From CAIQPS01 sp963843455 (GTDB lineage Bacteria; Actinomycetota; Thermoleophilia; RBG-16-64-13): 64,000 nucleotides of DNA. The notes under the pieces are model-generated. The model ran no database searches and was not told where the DNA came from. It saw only the letters and a list, made by a program, of their open reading frames with translations. The DNA lies in the NCBI GenBank assembly GCA_963843455.1, contig CAWJKE010000016.1:62001-126000 (forward strand), in the 5' to 3' direction. This document shows, piece after piece, positions 17,539-26,645 of the stretch. Every line of letters begins with the position of its first letter. Position 1 is the first letter of the stretch. The translations under genes and the position numbers were made by a program.

Positions 17539-17625
17539 GGGCGAGTGGCGGAATTGGCAGACGCGCTAGGTTCAGGGTCTAGTGAGCTTACGCTCATGGG
17601 GGTTCAAGTCCCCCCTCGCCCACCA
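17539..17625 (+). tRNA. tRNA-Leu (anticodon CAG), CCA encoded
   Basis: 87-base class II tRNA including an encoded 3' CCA. Acceptor GGGCGAG pairs with CTCGCCC, the anticodon loop TTCAGGG is closed by CTAGG/TCTAG, there is a long variable arm (GTGAGCTTACGCTCAT), and the T arm contains GTTCAAGTC. A TATACT box lies 12 bp upstream of the mature 5' end. Confidence 0.95.
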
Positions 17626-17654
17626 TCATCTTTCATGTCTTGGCGCCTGCATAT

Positions 17655-18731
17655 ATGCCTGAAGTGAACAACGGCGACAGCTACGAGGACGGTACCCAGG
17701 GGGAGCGGAGACGGCGGCAGAAGAAGCTGCCCAAACCGTTACTCCGGCTGCTCATCGTCCTGGCCGCGGTCATCGTCGTGGTCGTGGTGATCGTCGTCGC
17801 GGTCACCAGCGCCAGGCAGACGGGAGAGACGGCCGATTATCAGCGGTACATGACCTCGGTCGACGACATTCTGAAACAATCGGACGCCATTGGCGGCGAA
17901 CTCACGAAGCTCCTCACGAACCCCGGCGACACCAGCCGCAAAGACATCCAGACCAAGCTCGACCAGTTCGTCACCAAGTCGGCGCAGTTGGAGACCCAGG
18001 CCAAGGCACTGGAGGTGCCGAAAGACCTCCTCAACCAGAACGTGCACCAATTCTTCGTCATGGCCATGACGTTCCGCCACACCGGATTGGCCGATCTCGA
18101 GCCTTCGCTCATGAACGCCCTGGAGGTGCAGGACACGAACGTGGCGGCGGAGCAGATCTCACGGGCTCTCTACTACCTGACCAACTCCGACTTCCTCTAC
18201 AAAGAGGTCTTCGTCGCCAAGGCGACAGAGATCGTCAAAGAGAAGAACCTCACCGGAGTCACCGTTCCCACTTCCCAGTTCCTGGAAGATCCCGATCTGG
18301 CCTCCCAGTCCCAGGCGCAGGAGATAATCGCGCAACTGAAGAGCACCGGAAACCTCCAGGCCGTGCATGGGGTAGCCGTCGCCAAGGTGGTGGAACAGCC
18401 CGACGAGCAAGAGATCAAGAAGGGTCAGACCTACAACCTGACAGCGAGTGACGCGCTCGCCTTCCTCGTCACAGTAGAAAACCAGGGGAACATGGCCGAG
18501 AAGGACGTCCCCGTGGTGGTCACGCTGGCGACCCAGAGCGGAGAGCCGCAGAAGGTCACGGTGACCATCCCGGAGCTGAAGCCCGGAGCCCAGGTGACCG
18601 CGCCGGTGCAGGGTCTCAACCCTACGCAGTACGGTGAAGTGGCTACGCTCACGGTAGACGTCGGACCGGTCCCCGGCGAGAAGGTCAAGACCAATAACAC
18701 GATCAAAGCCAACGTCATCTTCAAACTCTAG
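17655..18731 (+). CDS. Membrane-anchored protein with CARDB-like domain
   Basis: 358 residues. A charged cytoplasmic N-terminus (ERRRRQKKLPK) precedes one very hydrophobic TM helix (~32-55, mostly V/I). Then comes an extracytoplasmic helical region (~60-200) and a C-terminal beta-rich domain (~270-358) of CARDB type (FLVTVENQGN, VTIPELKPGAQ, KTNNTIKANV). CARDB-like domains are usually adhesion or scaffold modules. ATG 17655 is taken; an in-frame TTG lies 15 bp upstream. The DUF4446 gene follows after 9 bp, so the two probably act together at the membrane. Function unknown. Confidence 0.8.
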   Translation: MPEVNNGDSYEDGTQGERRRRQKKLPKPLLRLLIVLAAVIVVVVVIVVAVTSARQTGETADYQRYMTSVDDILKQSDAIGGELTKLLTNPGDTSRKDIQTKLDQFVTKSAQLETQAKALEVPKDLLNQNVHQFFVMAMTFRHTGLADLEPSLMNALEVQDTNVAAEQISRALYYLTNSDFLYKEVFVAKATEIVKEKNLTGVTVPTSQFLEDPDLASQSQAQEIIAQLKSTGNLQAVHGVAVAKVVEQPDEQEIKKGQTYNLTASDALAFLVTVENQGNMAEKDVPVVVTLATQSGEPQKVTVTIPELKPGAQVTAPVQGLNPTQYGEVATLTVDVGPVPGEKVKTNNTIKANVIFKL

Positions 18732-18740
18732 GGGTACGGC

Positions 18741-19574
18741 TTGAGTCTTGTACAGGGGTTCGAAGTCCTTGCTGTGCTGGCCCTGGCGGTCGCCGTCGCG
18801 GCCGCGGTGGGCCTGTTCCTGGTCTTTCGGCGCCTGCAGCGCTACCACCGCAACCAGTACGTCATCATGGGGTCCCGAGGTAACGTGGACATCGTCGAGC
18901 ACGTCGCGGCCATCGACGACAAACTCGCGAACATGCGAGTCGCGCTCGAAGACCTCACCCTGGTGGCCCGTGATCACGACGTCCGCATCGACGGGACTCT
19001 CGCGCGCATAGGCGTGGTGAGGTTCGACGCGTACCAGGACCTGGGAGGCAGGCAGAGCTCCGCGGTAGCGTTTCTCAACAGTCTCGGCAACGGGGTGGTC
19101 ATCACCACCGTGGTGAGCCGCGACTTCGCCCGCATGTACGTGAAGCTGCTCAAGGACGGGGCACCCGACATCCCTCTGGCTCCAGAGGAGAACGAGGCCG
19201 TGGAGCAGGCGCGCGGCGCGGGACCCTTCACCATCCGTCCGCGGGTGGGAGCATCCGCCAACGGCCAGACGGCCGACACCGAGATAGATGCCCAAACGGC
19301 TGCGCTGCTCGCTGCCGGCCTACCCGGACGGCGACCCCCTTCGGACAGAGAGGTGGCGCGCGAGAACCGGCGTCGCAAGCGCCACGGGTTACCCCCGGTG
19401 GTGGAGACCGTGACGCCCTCGGCCACCGGCTGGGAGGACCCGGCCACGCCATCGCCCGACGCCGATACCCTGGCTGCACTGTACGTGCGCCAGCGCAAGA
19501 CCGGGACGGGCGGCGCGGCCCTGGAGCCTGGGGGCCCGGGCGGCGAAGGGAGCGGCGACGACTATGACCTGTAA
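18741..19574 (+). CDS. DUF4446 family membrane protein
   Basis: 277 residues. An N-terminal TM helix (~8-30) is followed by the DUF4446 region (~35-160), recognised by FDAYQDLGGRQSSAVAFLN, NGVVITTVVSRDFARMYVK and an EENEAVEQA motif. The C-terminal ~110 residues are low-complexity and specific to this lineage. Function is unknown in the family. The start is TTG 18741 after AGGGG. The end overlaps pheA by 11 bp. Confidence 0.88.
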   Translation: MSLVQGFEVLAVLALAVAVAAAVGLFLVFRRLQRYHRNQYVIMGSRGNVDIVEHVAAIDDKLANMRVALEDLTLVARDHDVRIDGTLARIGVVRFDAYQDLGGRQSSAVAFLNSLGNGVVITTVVSRDFARMYVKLLKDGAPDIPLAPEENEAVEQARGAGPFTIRPRVGASANGQTADTEIDAQTAALLAAGLPGRRPPSDREVARENRRRKRHGLPPVVETVTPSATGWEDPATPSPDADTLAALYVRQRKTGTGGAALEPGGPGGEGSGDDYDL

Positions 19575-20514
19575 CGAAAGCAGCCCATCGCCTGCCCTCT
19601 GGCCGGTCTCGTCACTGAGCGAGCCCCTGCCCGTGGCGGCGACGACCATCGGCTTCCTCGGTCCGCCGGGCACGTTCACCGAGGTGGCGCTTCGGGCGAC
19701 CCTTGAAGGACACACAGCGGACGGACGGGTCCGCCGCTTCGTGCCGTTCCCGTCGATGCAGGATACGATCGAGGCCGCGGCCTCCGGCGAGGTCGATTGT
19801 TCGATAGTCCCCATCGAGAATTCCATCGAAGGCTCCGTCTCGGCCACCGTGGACATCCTCGCGCACGAGATCGACAACCTCCAGATAGTCCGCGAGGTCA
19901 GGATCCCGGTGCGCCACCAACTCCTCGCGCGGCCTGGTGTGACCCTGGACCAGGTGACCAAGGTGGTCTCCCACCCGCATGCGAACGCTCAGTGCCGCAT
20001 ATGGTTGCGCAACAACCTGCCGGGATGCGAGATAGAGGCGGCGAACTCCACCGCCAACGCGGTCGAAAGCGTGGCCAAGAGCGACCAGCCGTATGCAGCC
20101 ATCGGCAATCAGTTGGCCGGAACGACTTACGGATGCGTGGTCCTCGCGCCCGACATCGAGGACCACAAGGACAACGAGACCCGGTTCGTCTTCTTGGCCC
20201 GCCAGCGGGAGCGGCAGGACTGGTTCGAGCCGTACAAGACCTCGATCGTCTGCGAGATCGTCAAGGACCAGCCGGGCGCCCTGCTCCTCATCCTGCAGGA
20301 GTTCGCGTTCAGGCGCATCAACCTCACCAAGATCGAGTCCCGGCCGTCCAAGCGGCGACTGGGCGACTACATCTTCCTCGTCGATATGGAGGGCAAGGTG
20401 GACGACGGCCCGGTGGCCGACGCCCTTCGCTGCCTGAGCTGCAAGCAGCCCCGCCTGATGGTCTTGGGCAGCTATCCTGTGGGTAAGCCACTCAGGGCCG
20501 CTGCGCGTCCGTAA
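19564..20514 (+). CDS. pheA: Prephenate dehydratase
   Basis: 316 residues. Converts prephenate to phenylpyruvate in phenylalanine synthesis. The catalytic PDT domain (~27-210) starts IGFLGPPGTFTEVA and has the PIENSIEGSV and NETRFVFLA (TRF) motifs. A C-terminal ACT domain (~225-305) carries ESRPSKRRLGDYIF, the region that binds phenylalanine for feedback inhibition. No chorismate mutase domain is fused. ATG 19564 overlaps the DUF4446 gene; serS follows 9 bp after the stop. Confidence 0.95.
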   Translation: MTCNESSPSPALWPVSSLSEPLPVAATTIGFLGPPGTFTEVALRATLEGHTADGRVRRFVPFPSMQDTIEAAASGEVDCSIVPIENSIEGSVSATVDILAHEIDNLQIVREVRIPVRHQLLARPGVTLDQVTKVVSHPHANAQCRIWLRNNLPGCEIEAANSTANAVESVAKSDQPYAAIGNQLAGTTYGCVVLAPDIEDHKDNETRFVFLARQRERQDWFEPYKTSIVCEIVKDQPGALLLILQEFAFRRINLTKIESRPSKRRLGDYIFLVDMEGKVDDGPVADALRCLSCKQPRLMVLGSYPVGKPLRAAARP

Positions 20515-20523
20515 CCGAGGAGA

Positions 20524-21804
20524 GTGCCGGTGCTCGATATCAGACTCATCCGGAACGAGCCGGACATGGTCCGCGCCGCCCTCCGCCGCCGGGGCCCGCA
20601 CGCCGAAGCCGCGCTGGACACACTACTCGCATTGGACCGTACACGACGCGAGATACTGACTGCGGTCGAGGACAAGCGGGCCCTGCGTAATGTCGTGAGC
20701 GCAGAGATCGCGCAGGCGAAGCGCAACAAAGAGGACGCCTCGGTCAAGATCGAAGCGATGCGGGCCGTCGGCGAGCAGATCAAGGAGCTCGAGGCCCGGC
20801 TCAAGGACACCGAAGCGGCTCTCGAAGCCGAGCTTCTACAGGTCCCCAACCTGCCCGAGGCATCGGCGCCGGCCGGAGGCGAGGAAGACTCCGTTGTCAT
20901 GTACACGCGGGGAGAGCCACGTAGGTTCTCCTTTTCTCCCAAGGATCACCTTGATCTGGCGGCCCAGTTCGACATGATCGACATGGAACGCGGCGCCCGC
21001 ACCTCCGGCAGTCGGTTCGCATACCTCAAAGGCGACCTGGTGTTCCTCCAGTTCGCCCTGGTGCAGTACGCGCTGCAGAAGCTGGCCGGCAAGGGATTTC
21101 GCCCTGTGGTCGTGCCGGTGCTGGTGCGCGACGAGGCCATGTATGGCACCGGCTTCTTCCCCACCGACATGCAGCAGGTCTACCGGATCGAGGCGGACGG
21201 CCTCAACCTGGTGGGGACTTCGGAGGTGCCACTCGCGGCGCTTCACATGAACGAGATCCTGGACGAAGCGGAACTGCCGGTCCGTTACGTCGGCTATTCG
21301 AGTTGCTTCCGCAGAGAGGCCGGGGCGGCGGGCAAGGACACCCGGGGCATCTTCCGCGTACACCAGTTCGACAAGGTGGAGATGTTCAGCTTCTGCACTC
21401 CGGACAGGTCTCCGGAGGAGCACGACTTCATGCGCTCGGTGGAGGAGGAGGTGCTGCAGGAACTGGGTCTCCCCTACCGCGCGGTCAATATCGCCGCGGG
21501 CGACCTCGGCGCTCCGGCCGCCAAGAAGTACGACCTGGAAGCGTGGTTGCCCACGCAGGAGCGCTACCGGGAGGTCACCTCCTGCTCCAACTGCACCGAC
21601 TACCAGGCGCGGCGTCTGAAGGTGCGGGCCAAGGGCGAGCGTGGCGGACCGTATCTGCTCCACACGCTCAACGGTACGGTGGTGGCTGTGGGGCGCACCA
21701 TGATCGCCATCATGGAGAACTACCAGACCGAGGATGGAAAGATCGAGACACCCGCCGTGCTCAGACCCTTCCTGCCCGCCGGCAAAGAGGTACTCGGCGG
21801 ATGA
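20524..21804 (+). CDS. serS: Seryl-tRNA synthetase
   Basis: 426 residues. Charges tRNA-Ser and tRNA-Sec. The N-terminal coiled-coil arm (~1-110; LDIRLIRNEPDMVR, heptads to ~105) is followed by the class II core with TSEVPL, a motif 2 region FRREAGAAGKDTRGIFRVHQF and motif 3 NGTVVAVGRTMIAIMEN (each shown in part). GTG 20524 follows GAGGAGAG. The stop overlaps the pncA start as ATGA. No T-box leader seen. A tRNA-Ser gene lies 3 kb downstream. Confidence 0.96.
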   Translation: MPVLDIRLIRNEPDMVRAALRRRGPHAEAALDTLLALDRTRREILTAVEDKRALRNVVSAEIAQAKRNKEDASVKIEAMRAVGEQIKELEARLKDTEAALEAELLQVPNLPEASAPAGGEEDSVVMYTRGEPRRFSFSPKDHLDLAAQFDMIDMERGARTSGSRFAYLKGDLVFLQFALVQYALQKLAGKGFRPVVVPVLVRDEAMYGTGFFPTDMQQVYRIEADGLNLVGTSEVPLAALHMNEILDEAELPVRYVGYSSCFRREAGAAGKDTRGIFRVHQFDKVEMFSFCTPDRSPEEHDFMRSVEEEVLQELGLPYRAVNIAAGDLGAPAAKKYDLEAWLPTQERYREVTSCSNCTDYQARRLKVRAKGERGGPYLLHTLNGTVVAVGRTMIAIMENYQTEDGKIETPAVLRPFLPAGKEVLGG

Positions 21805-22445
21805 GCACGGGGCGGCGCTATGGCGCGACCTGGGCGAGGGCCGGCAGCGGCGCGGACACTGTCCGCACCGGGGCTCACGACGTCTTCATGGTGGTCGACG
21901 TGCAGCGGGACTTCTGCCCGGGAGGGGCGCTGGCCGTTGCTGGGGGCGATGAGGTCATTCCCGTCATCAACCGGCTGCTGCCGCTCTTCGGGCGCTGGGT
22001 GTACACGAGAGACTGGCACCCCACCCGCCACATCAGCTTCTCCGAGCAGCCTGAGTTTCGCGACGGCTCGTGGCCCCGGCATGCCGTGCAGGGCACTCCC
22101 GGAGCAGCCTGGTGCCGGGGGCTGGAAGTCCCGAGGAACGCCCTTGTAATGAGCAAGGGCGACGATCCCAGCCACGAGGTCTACAGCGCCTTCCAGGTGG
22201 AGAGACTCCATCTGGCGGAGTTTCTGCGTCTGCGGATGGTGGAGCGGGTCTTCGTAGCGGGGTTGGCGACAGACTACTGCGTGAGGCAGACCGCGCTCGA
22301 CGCCCAAGCGGCTGGGTTCGCCGTGTTCGTCGTCGAGGACGCGGTGCGCGGCGTAGCGCCGGATACCACCGCGGCGGCTTTTGCAGAACTCGACGCGGCA
22401 GGCGTGAGCCGCGTCCGCTCCGACCAGGTCCGCCATGACGCCTGA
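21801..22445 (+). CDS. pncA: Nicotinamidase, isochorismatase-like hydrolase
   Basis: 214 residues. Deamidates nicotinamide to nicotinate in NAD salvage. The catalytic triad is visible: Asp33 (VVDVQRDF), Lys119 (VMSKGDD) and Cys160 (ATDYC). Metal ligands Asp71 and His73 lie in RDWHP, with His77 as another candidate. ATG 21801 overlaps serS by four bases; the end overlaps pncB by 11. The pairing with pncB strongly supports nicotinamidase over other members of the fold. Confidence 0.93.
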   Translation: MSTGRRYGATWARAGSGADTVRTGAHDVFMVVDVQRDFCPGGALAVAGGDEVIPVINRLLPLFGRWVYTRDWHPTRHISFSEQPEFRDGSWPRHAVQGTPGAAWCRGLEVPRNALVMSKGDDPSHEVYSAFQVERLHLAEFLRLRMVERVFVAGLATDYCVRQTALDAQAAGFAVFVVEDAVRGVAPDTTAAAFAELDAAGVSRVRSDQVRHDA

Positions 22446-23955
22446 CGGCCAGGGCGACGTCGCCCGACGCTGGGCGCGCCGGGAAGACCTGGCGCTCCTT
22501 ACCGACTACTACCAGTTGACCATGATGGGCGGCTACTGGAAGACCGGCCGCCGGGAGCTGCGGGCCTGCTTCAACTACACCTTTCGCGACCTGCCGCCCC
22601 ACACCGGCTTCGCCATCACCGCGGGCTTGGAGCAACTGCTCGACCAGGTGCAGAACCTGCGGTTCAGCGACCATGACCTGGACTATCTCTCCGGACTTGG
22701 CGCCTTCGAGGACCCGTTTCTCGACTACCTCAGGTCGTTCCGCCAACGCTGCAGCATCTACGCCGTGCCCGAAGGCACAGTCGTGTTCCCTCACGAGCCC
22801 GTGCTGCAGATCGACGGCCCCCTCATCGAAGCCCAGTTGCTCGAGACCGTCGTGTTGAACACCCTGAACTTCCAGACCCTGATCGCGACTAAAGCGGCGA
22901 GGATCCGCCTGGCATGCGGCAGCGACGATCTCGTCGAGTTCGGTCTACGCCGGGCGCAAGGCCCGGACGGCGGCCTCAGCGGCAGCCGCGCCGCCTACAT
23001 CGGGGGTGCCGATAGCACGTCCAACGTCCTGGCCGGCAAAGTGTTCGGCATACCGGTCAAGGGGACCCACGCCCATTCCTGGGTGATGAGCTTTGACAGC
23101 GAACTGGAAGCTTTCCGGGCTTATGCCGCCTGCTACCCCGACCCGATCCTGCTCGTGGACACGTACGACACACTGACGTCCGGCCTCCCGAACGCGGTCA
23201 CGGTGTTCAAAGAGCTGCGCGCCGCCGGACGTCCGGTGCGCGCCGCGGTGCGGCTCGACTCCGGGGACCTGGCCCGGTTGAGCAAGGCCGCCTACCGCAT
23301 TTTCACCGAGGCGGGATTCCCCGACCCTCTGATCGTGGCGTCGAACGAGCTCGACGAGGACCTGATCGCCGACCTCAAGCGGCAGGGAGCGCGCATCAAC
23401 TCCTGGGGCGTGGGGACGCATCTGATCACATCTTCCGGGCATCCGGCGTTGAGCGGTGTGTACAAACTGGTGGCCGTGCAGGAGGATGGCGGGGCGTGGG
23501 AACCGCGTATCAAGCTCTCCTCGAATCCCGCCAAGATGACCGACCCGGGTCGCAAGCGGCTGGTCCGCTACTACGACGAGGCCGGGCATCCTCTCGCCGA
23601 TCTCATCCGATTGGATGGTGAGCCTGCTGACTCCATCGACCCGGGACAGCCGGCGGCACCGGTCCCGTTCGCGGAGCGCCAGGACCTTTCCTTCCTACAC
23701 GCCGTCTGGGACGCCTCGCGCTGCGAAGATCTGCTCGTGCCCGTAATGCTGGACGGGGAACGTACGGGGCAACGGCCCGCACTCGCCGACATCCGCGCCC
23801 GCGCGCAGCAACAGGTGGCGTCGTTGCCCGAAGAAGTGCGCAGGCTCCGGAACCCCGAGATCTACGCGGTGGGTCTGTCGCCGCGGTTGGCATCCGAGAA
23901 GGTGCGCATGATCCGGCGGACTCCAGGGGTGCTGCCCGGCGCCCCGGACTCCTAG
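22435..23955 (+). CDS. pncB: Nicotinate phosphoribosyltransferase
   Basis: 506 residues. Forms nicotinate mononucleotide from nicotinate and PRPP, the step after PncA in the Preiss-Handler salvage route. Family motifs are TDYYQLTMMGGYW, FNYTFRDLP, EFGLRRAQGPDG, KGTHAHSWVMSF and the phosphate-binding AVRLDSGDL. ATG 22435 lies within pncA, suggesting translational coupling. The end overlaps the convergent thioesterase gene by four bases. Confidence 0.95.
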   Translation: MTPDGQGDVARRWARREDLALLTDYYQLTMMGGYWKTGRRELRACFNYTFRDLPPHTGFAITAGLEQLLDQVQNLRFSDHDLDYLSGLGAFEDPFLDYLRSFRQRCSIYAVPEGTVVFPHEPVLQIDGPLIEAQLLETVVLNTLNFQTLIATKAARIRLACGSDDLVEFGLRRAQGPDGGLSGSRAAYIGGADSTSNVLAGKVFGIPVKGTHAHSWVMSFDSELEAFRAYAACYPDPILLVDTYDTLTSGLPNAVTVFKELRAAGRPVRAAVRLDSGDLARLSKAAYRIFTEAGFPDPLIVASNELDEDLIADLKRQGARINSWGVGTHLITSSGHPALSGVYKLVAVQEDGGAWEPRIKLSSNPAKMTDPGRKRLVRYYDEAGHPLADLIRLDGEPADSIDPGQPAAPVPFAERQDLSFLHAVWDASRCEDLLVPVMLDGERTGQRPALADIRARAQQQVASLPEEVRRLRNPEIYAVGLSPRLASEKVRMIRRTPGVLPGAPDS

Positions 23956-24380
23956 CAGCGTCTCTCCACCGTCGCCGCCTCACCCACCGGGATCGCCGAG
24001 GCCTGCCCCTTGGCGATCACCCTTCCTTCGGTCCCGGTCACCACAAGATCGACCACCATCAGCCGGCGTCCTCCGTGCAACAGCCGACACTCGGCCGTAA
24101 GCCTCTCCCCCAGGGCGCCCGACCGGAACTGACTGATGCTCCACTGCACCGCGACCGCGTCGACCCTGGCGTTCACGTTCAAGGCGAAGGCGATGTCGAT
24201 CAGCGCGAAGACGAAGGCGCCGTGGGCCAGCCCGTGGACCTGGAGGAAGTCCTCCGTCACCACCGCGGAGACCCTGGCGAGGCTTTCCGATGCCTCCTCC
24301 ACCTCTATGCCTAAAAGCGGAATCAGCCGGTCGCCGGCCACAAGCCGCTCGATTCGCTCGCTCATTTCCGATCCGGACAC
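23952..24380 (-). CDS. PaaI-type hotdog thioesterase
   Basis: 142-residue single hotdog domain. The motif HGLAHGAFVFALIDIAFA, and a following region with VNA, match PaaI/YdiI acyl-CoA thioesterases, with an acidic residue (Asp in LIDIA) at the catalytic helix. GTG 24380 is chosen because GGGAGGTG lies just upstream; ATG 24365 and ATG 24416 are alternatives. The substrate cannot be told from sequence. It is convergent with pncB. Confidence 0.8.
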   Translation of the reverse strand: MSGSEMSERIERLVAGDRLIPLLGIEVEEASESLARVSAVVTEDFLQVHGLAHGAFVFALIDIAFALNVNARVDAVAVQWSISQFRSGALGERLTAECRLLHGGRRLMVVDLVVTGTEGRVIAKGQASAIPVGEAATVERRC

Positions 24381-24451
24381 GCCCACCTCCCTGCCGCTTT
24401 GTGATAAACCTAGCATTCAGAGACGAAAGAAGCACGGGAAGAGAGGCCGGA

Positions 24452-24970
24452 ATGTATTGCCCGCAATGCGGCACCGCCAACGACGACGCGGCAAGCTTCT
24501 GCACCAAGTGCGGCATGGACCTCCAGAACTACCGGGAGCAGTGGGCGGCCGCGCCCGCGGTCCCCGGTGACCCGGCGGCAGGTCAGCAGCCGGACGGGAT
24601 CGCGCAGCCGGACGGCGGTCAGCAGCCTGCGACTCCCCCCGCGGCCTACCCTCCCCCCTACCAGCAGCAGTACCAGCCCGCCGGTTACCAGCCAGGCTAC
24701 GGGACGATCCCCAACATCCCCAGCTACATGGCTTGGGCCATCATCACGCTGATCCTCTGCTTCTGGCCCACGGGTATCGTAGCCGTGGTTTATGCCAGCA
24801 AGGTTGGGAACCGGCTGGTCCTAGGCGACGTGCCGGGCGCACAGGAGGCCTCGCGCAAGGCCAAGATGTGGTGCTGGATCACCTTCGGCATCGCGGTCGC
24901 GGGGGTCGTCATCGCCATCATCGGGGTCATAATCGCCGCCGTCGCAGCCACCAGCATCACGGTGCAGTAG
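24452..24970 (+). CDS. Zinc-ribbon CD225/dispanin-type membrane protein
   Basis: 172 residues. An N-terminal zinc ribbon (MYCPQCGTANDDAASFCTKCG: CxxC and CxxC) is followed by a Gln/Pro/Tyr-rich linker (~30-85). The C-terminal CD225-like domain (~92-165) has two TM helices flanking a short basic loop (ASKVGNRLVLGD, EASRKAKMW). Bacterial members have no settled function. ATG 24452 follows GAGAGGCCGG. It is isolated, and a hairpin lies 13 bp after the stop. Confidence 0.85.
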   Translation: MYCPQCGTANDDAASFCTKCGMDLQNYREQWAAAPAVPGDPAAGQQPDGIAQPDGGQQPATPPAAYPPPYQQQYQPAGYQPGYGTIPNIPSYMAWAIITLILCFWPTGIVAVVYASKVGNRLVLGDVPGAQEASRKAKMWCWITFGIAVAGVVIAIIGVIIAAVAATSITVQ

Positions 24971-24982
24971 CGGCTATACTCC

Positions 24983-25012
24983 GCCGCGGCGGCGCGTGGG
25001 CGCCGCCGCGGC
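24983..25012 (+). terminator. GC hairpin between CD225 gene and tRNA-Ser
   Basis: 13-bp perfect stem (24983-24995 with 25000-25012), loop GTGG. It could terminate the CD225 gene. A TATACT box at 24975-24980, the same hexamer as before tRNA-Leu, suggests the tRNA promoter overlaps it and that the hairpin would sit in the tRNA leader. Confidence 0.55.
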
Positions 25013-25019
25013 CGTACCC

Positions 25020-25106
25020 GGAGGGGTGGCGGAGTCTGGTTGATCGCACCGGTCTTGAAAACCGGCAGGCCGCAAGGTCTCAAGGGTTCGAATCCCTTCC
25101 CCTCCG
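25020..25106 (+). tRNA. tRNA-Ser (anticodon TGA)
   Basis: 87-base class II tRNA. Acceptor GGAGGGG pairs with CCCCTCC, the anticodon loop CTTGAAA is closed by CCGGT/ACCGG, there is a long variable arm (GCCGCAAGGTC), and the T loop is GGTTCGAATCC. CCA is not encoded. Its 3' two-thirds is repeated at 55280-55336. Confidence 0.95.
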
Positions 25107-25110
25107 CCTG
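25054..25110 (+). repeat. Left att-like repeat within tRNA-Ser
   Basis: 57 bases from the anticodon loop to four bases past the tRNA end. They match 55280-55336 in direct orientation at 53 of 57 positions. Integration into a tRNA 3' half that rebuilds the gene at one end is the usual mark of an integrative element. Confidence 0.7.
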
Positions 25111-25466
25111 CTTTGCAGGGATGTTCGGGACCGACAGGGGGCGCATCGGCAGTCCTGTGTAGTCGCCGCTCGGTTCTGCCGACATACCCCGCCTGGGCAG
25201 CCTCAGCTCAGCCTCTTCAGCTTACTGTCGACGTGCTTTTCGGCTGACTTTGATCCGGTCCGTCTTTGCGTCGATAGGCGGCCGTACTTCCGATCAAAGA
25301 GAGTTCGAGCAAGCGGTTACCGGACGGCTTGAGAGTCTGTCGGGCGTCCCCGACCGTGCAGTGGTCGACTGCACCCTGCTTGCACATACAGGTGGGCCCC
25401 TGCGGCGGGGTCACCGCCGCAGGGGCCCACCCCCGGACTTGCTTAGCTCAGGCGTTGATCACCTTG
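25111..25466. other. Intergenic region left of gene A
   Basis: About 355 bp without a credible gene. It contains a short inverted pair CTTTGATC/GATCAAAG near 25249-25297, the start of a 1.26-kb duplicated block (25383) and the hairpin listed at 25391. Confidence 0.5.
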
Positions 25467-26645
25467 TCATGGGGCAATAGTCCCCCGGATGTCGAAGGCG
25501 TCGACGCCGATGTTAGTAGCGGCCGCCAAAGCGTTCTTGGTGCCGGTCCAGGTGATGGTGACCGTGTGGGCACCGTTGGAGAGGCCGGTCGCGCTCCACA
25601 CCTTCTGCTGCCAGGAGGTGGTGGCGCTGTAGAGGTCGACGTCGACGGCAGCGCCGCCGTCGAGGCTCACCTGGGCGATACCGTAGTTGGGGCTCTTGAC
25701 ATTGATCCAGCTGATCGCGGTCCCGGTGAAGTCAACCGTCACCGAACCGGCGGAGTTGAGGTACTTCCAGGCACTTGCGGAGGCTCCGGAGTTGCCGGCG
25801 CTGGACCACGAGCCGGTGAAGGCCAGGTTGGCGTTGGTCTCCTCGTAGTGGTTAAGCGCCACCAGGGTCCCGGTCACATCGAAGGCGTCGACGCCGATGT
25901 TAGTAGCGGCCGCCAAGGCGTTCTTGGTGCCGGTCCAGGTGATGGTGACCGTGTGGGCACCGTTCGAGAGGCCGGTCGCGCTCCACACCTTCTGCTGCCA
26001 GGAGGTGGTGGCGCTGTAGAGGTCGACGTCGACGGCAGCGCCGCCGTCGAGGCTCACCTGGGCGATACCGTAGTTGGGGCTCTTGACATTGATCCAGCTG
26101 ATCGCGGTCCCGGTGAAGTCAACCGTCACCGAACCGGCGGAGTTGAGGTACTTCCAGGCACTTGCGGAGGCTCCGGAGTTGCCGGCGCTGGACCACGAGC
26201 CGGTGAAGGCCAGGTTGGCGTTGGTCTCCTCGTAGTGGTTAAGCGCCACCAGGGTCCCGGTCACATCGAAGGCGTCGACGCCGATGTAGGCGGCGAGAGC
26301 GGCGGCGTTCTTGGTGTTGGTCCACTCGATCTTGACGGTATGGATACCGCTGCCCGAGAGGCCGGTCGCGCTCCAGACCGCCTGCTGCCAGGAGACGGTC
26401 GGGCTGTAGAGGTCGACGAAGACGGCAGCGCCGCCGTCGAGGGTCACTTTGGCGATGCCGTAGTAGGGGCTCTTGACATTGATCCAGCTGATCGCGGTCC
26501 CGGTGAAGTTCACCGTCACCGAACCGGTGGCGTTGATGTTCGTCCAGGAGCCGCCAGAGGCTCCGGCGTTACTGGGCATGCCCCAGGTGCCGGCGTAGGT
26601 CAGGCTGGGGTCGGTCTGCTCATAGCGGGTGGTTACTACCGGGGC
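25383..26645. repeat. 1263-bp direct duplication, copy 1 (3' end of gene A)
   Basis: Matches 28520-29782 with constant offset 3137 and only a few substitutions (for example 25530 and 25577). It covers the terminator hairpin, the stop and three C-terminal beta-sandwich modules of gene A. Confidence 0.95.
25391..25431 (-). terminator. Perfect 18-bp hairpin after gene A
   Basis: Stem 25391-25408 with 25414-25431 (begins GGTGGGCCCCTGCGG), loop of 5, 35 bp beyond the stop of gene A on the minus strand. No clear T-run follows. The same hairpin is copied after gene B. Confidence 0.75.

Noticed and set aside
20515..20523. T-box or other riboswitch before serS or glyQS
   Set aside because: The gaps upstream are 9 bp in both cases, too short for such a leader.
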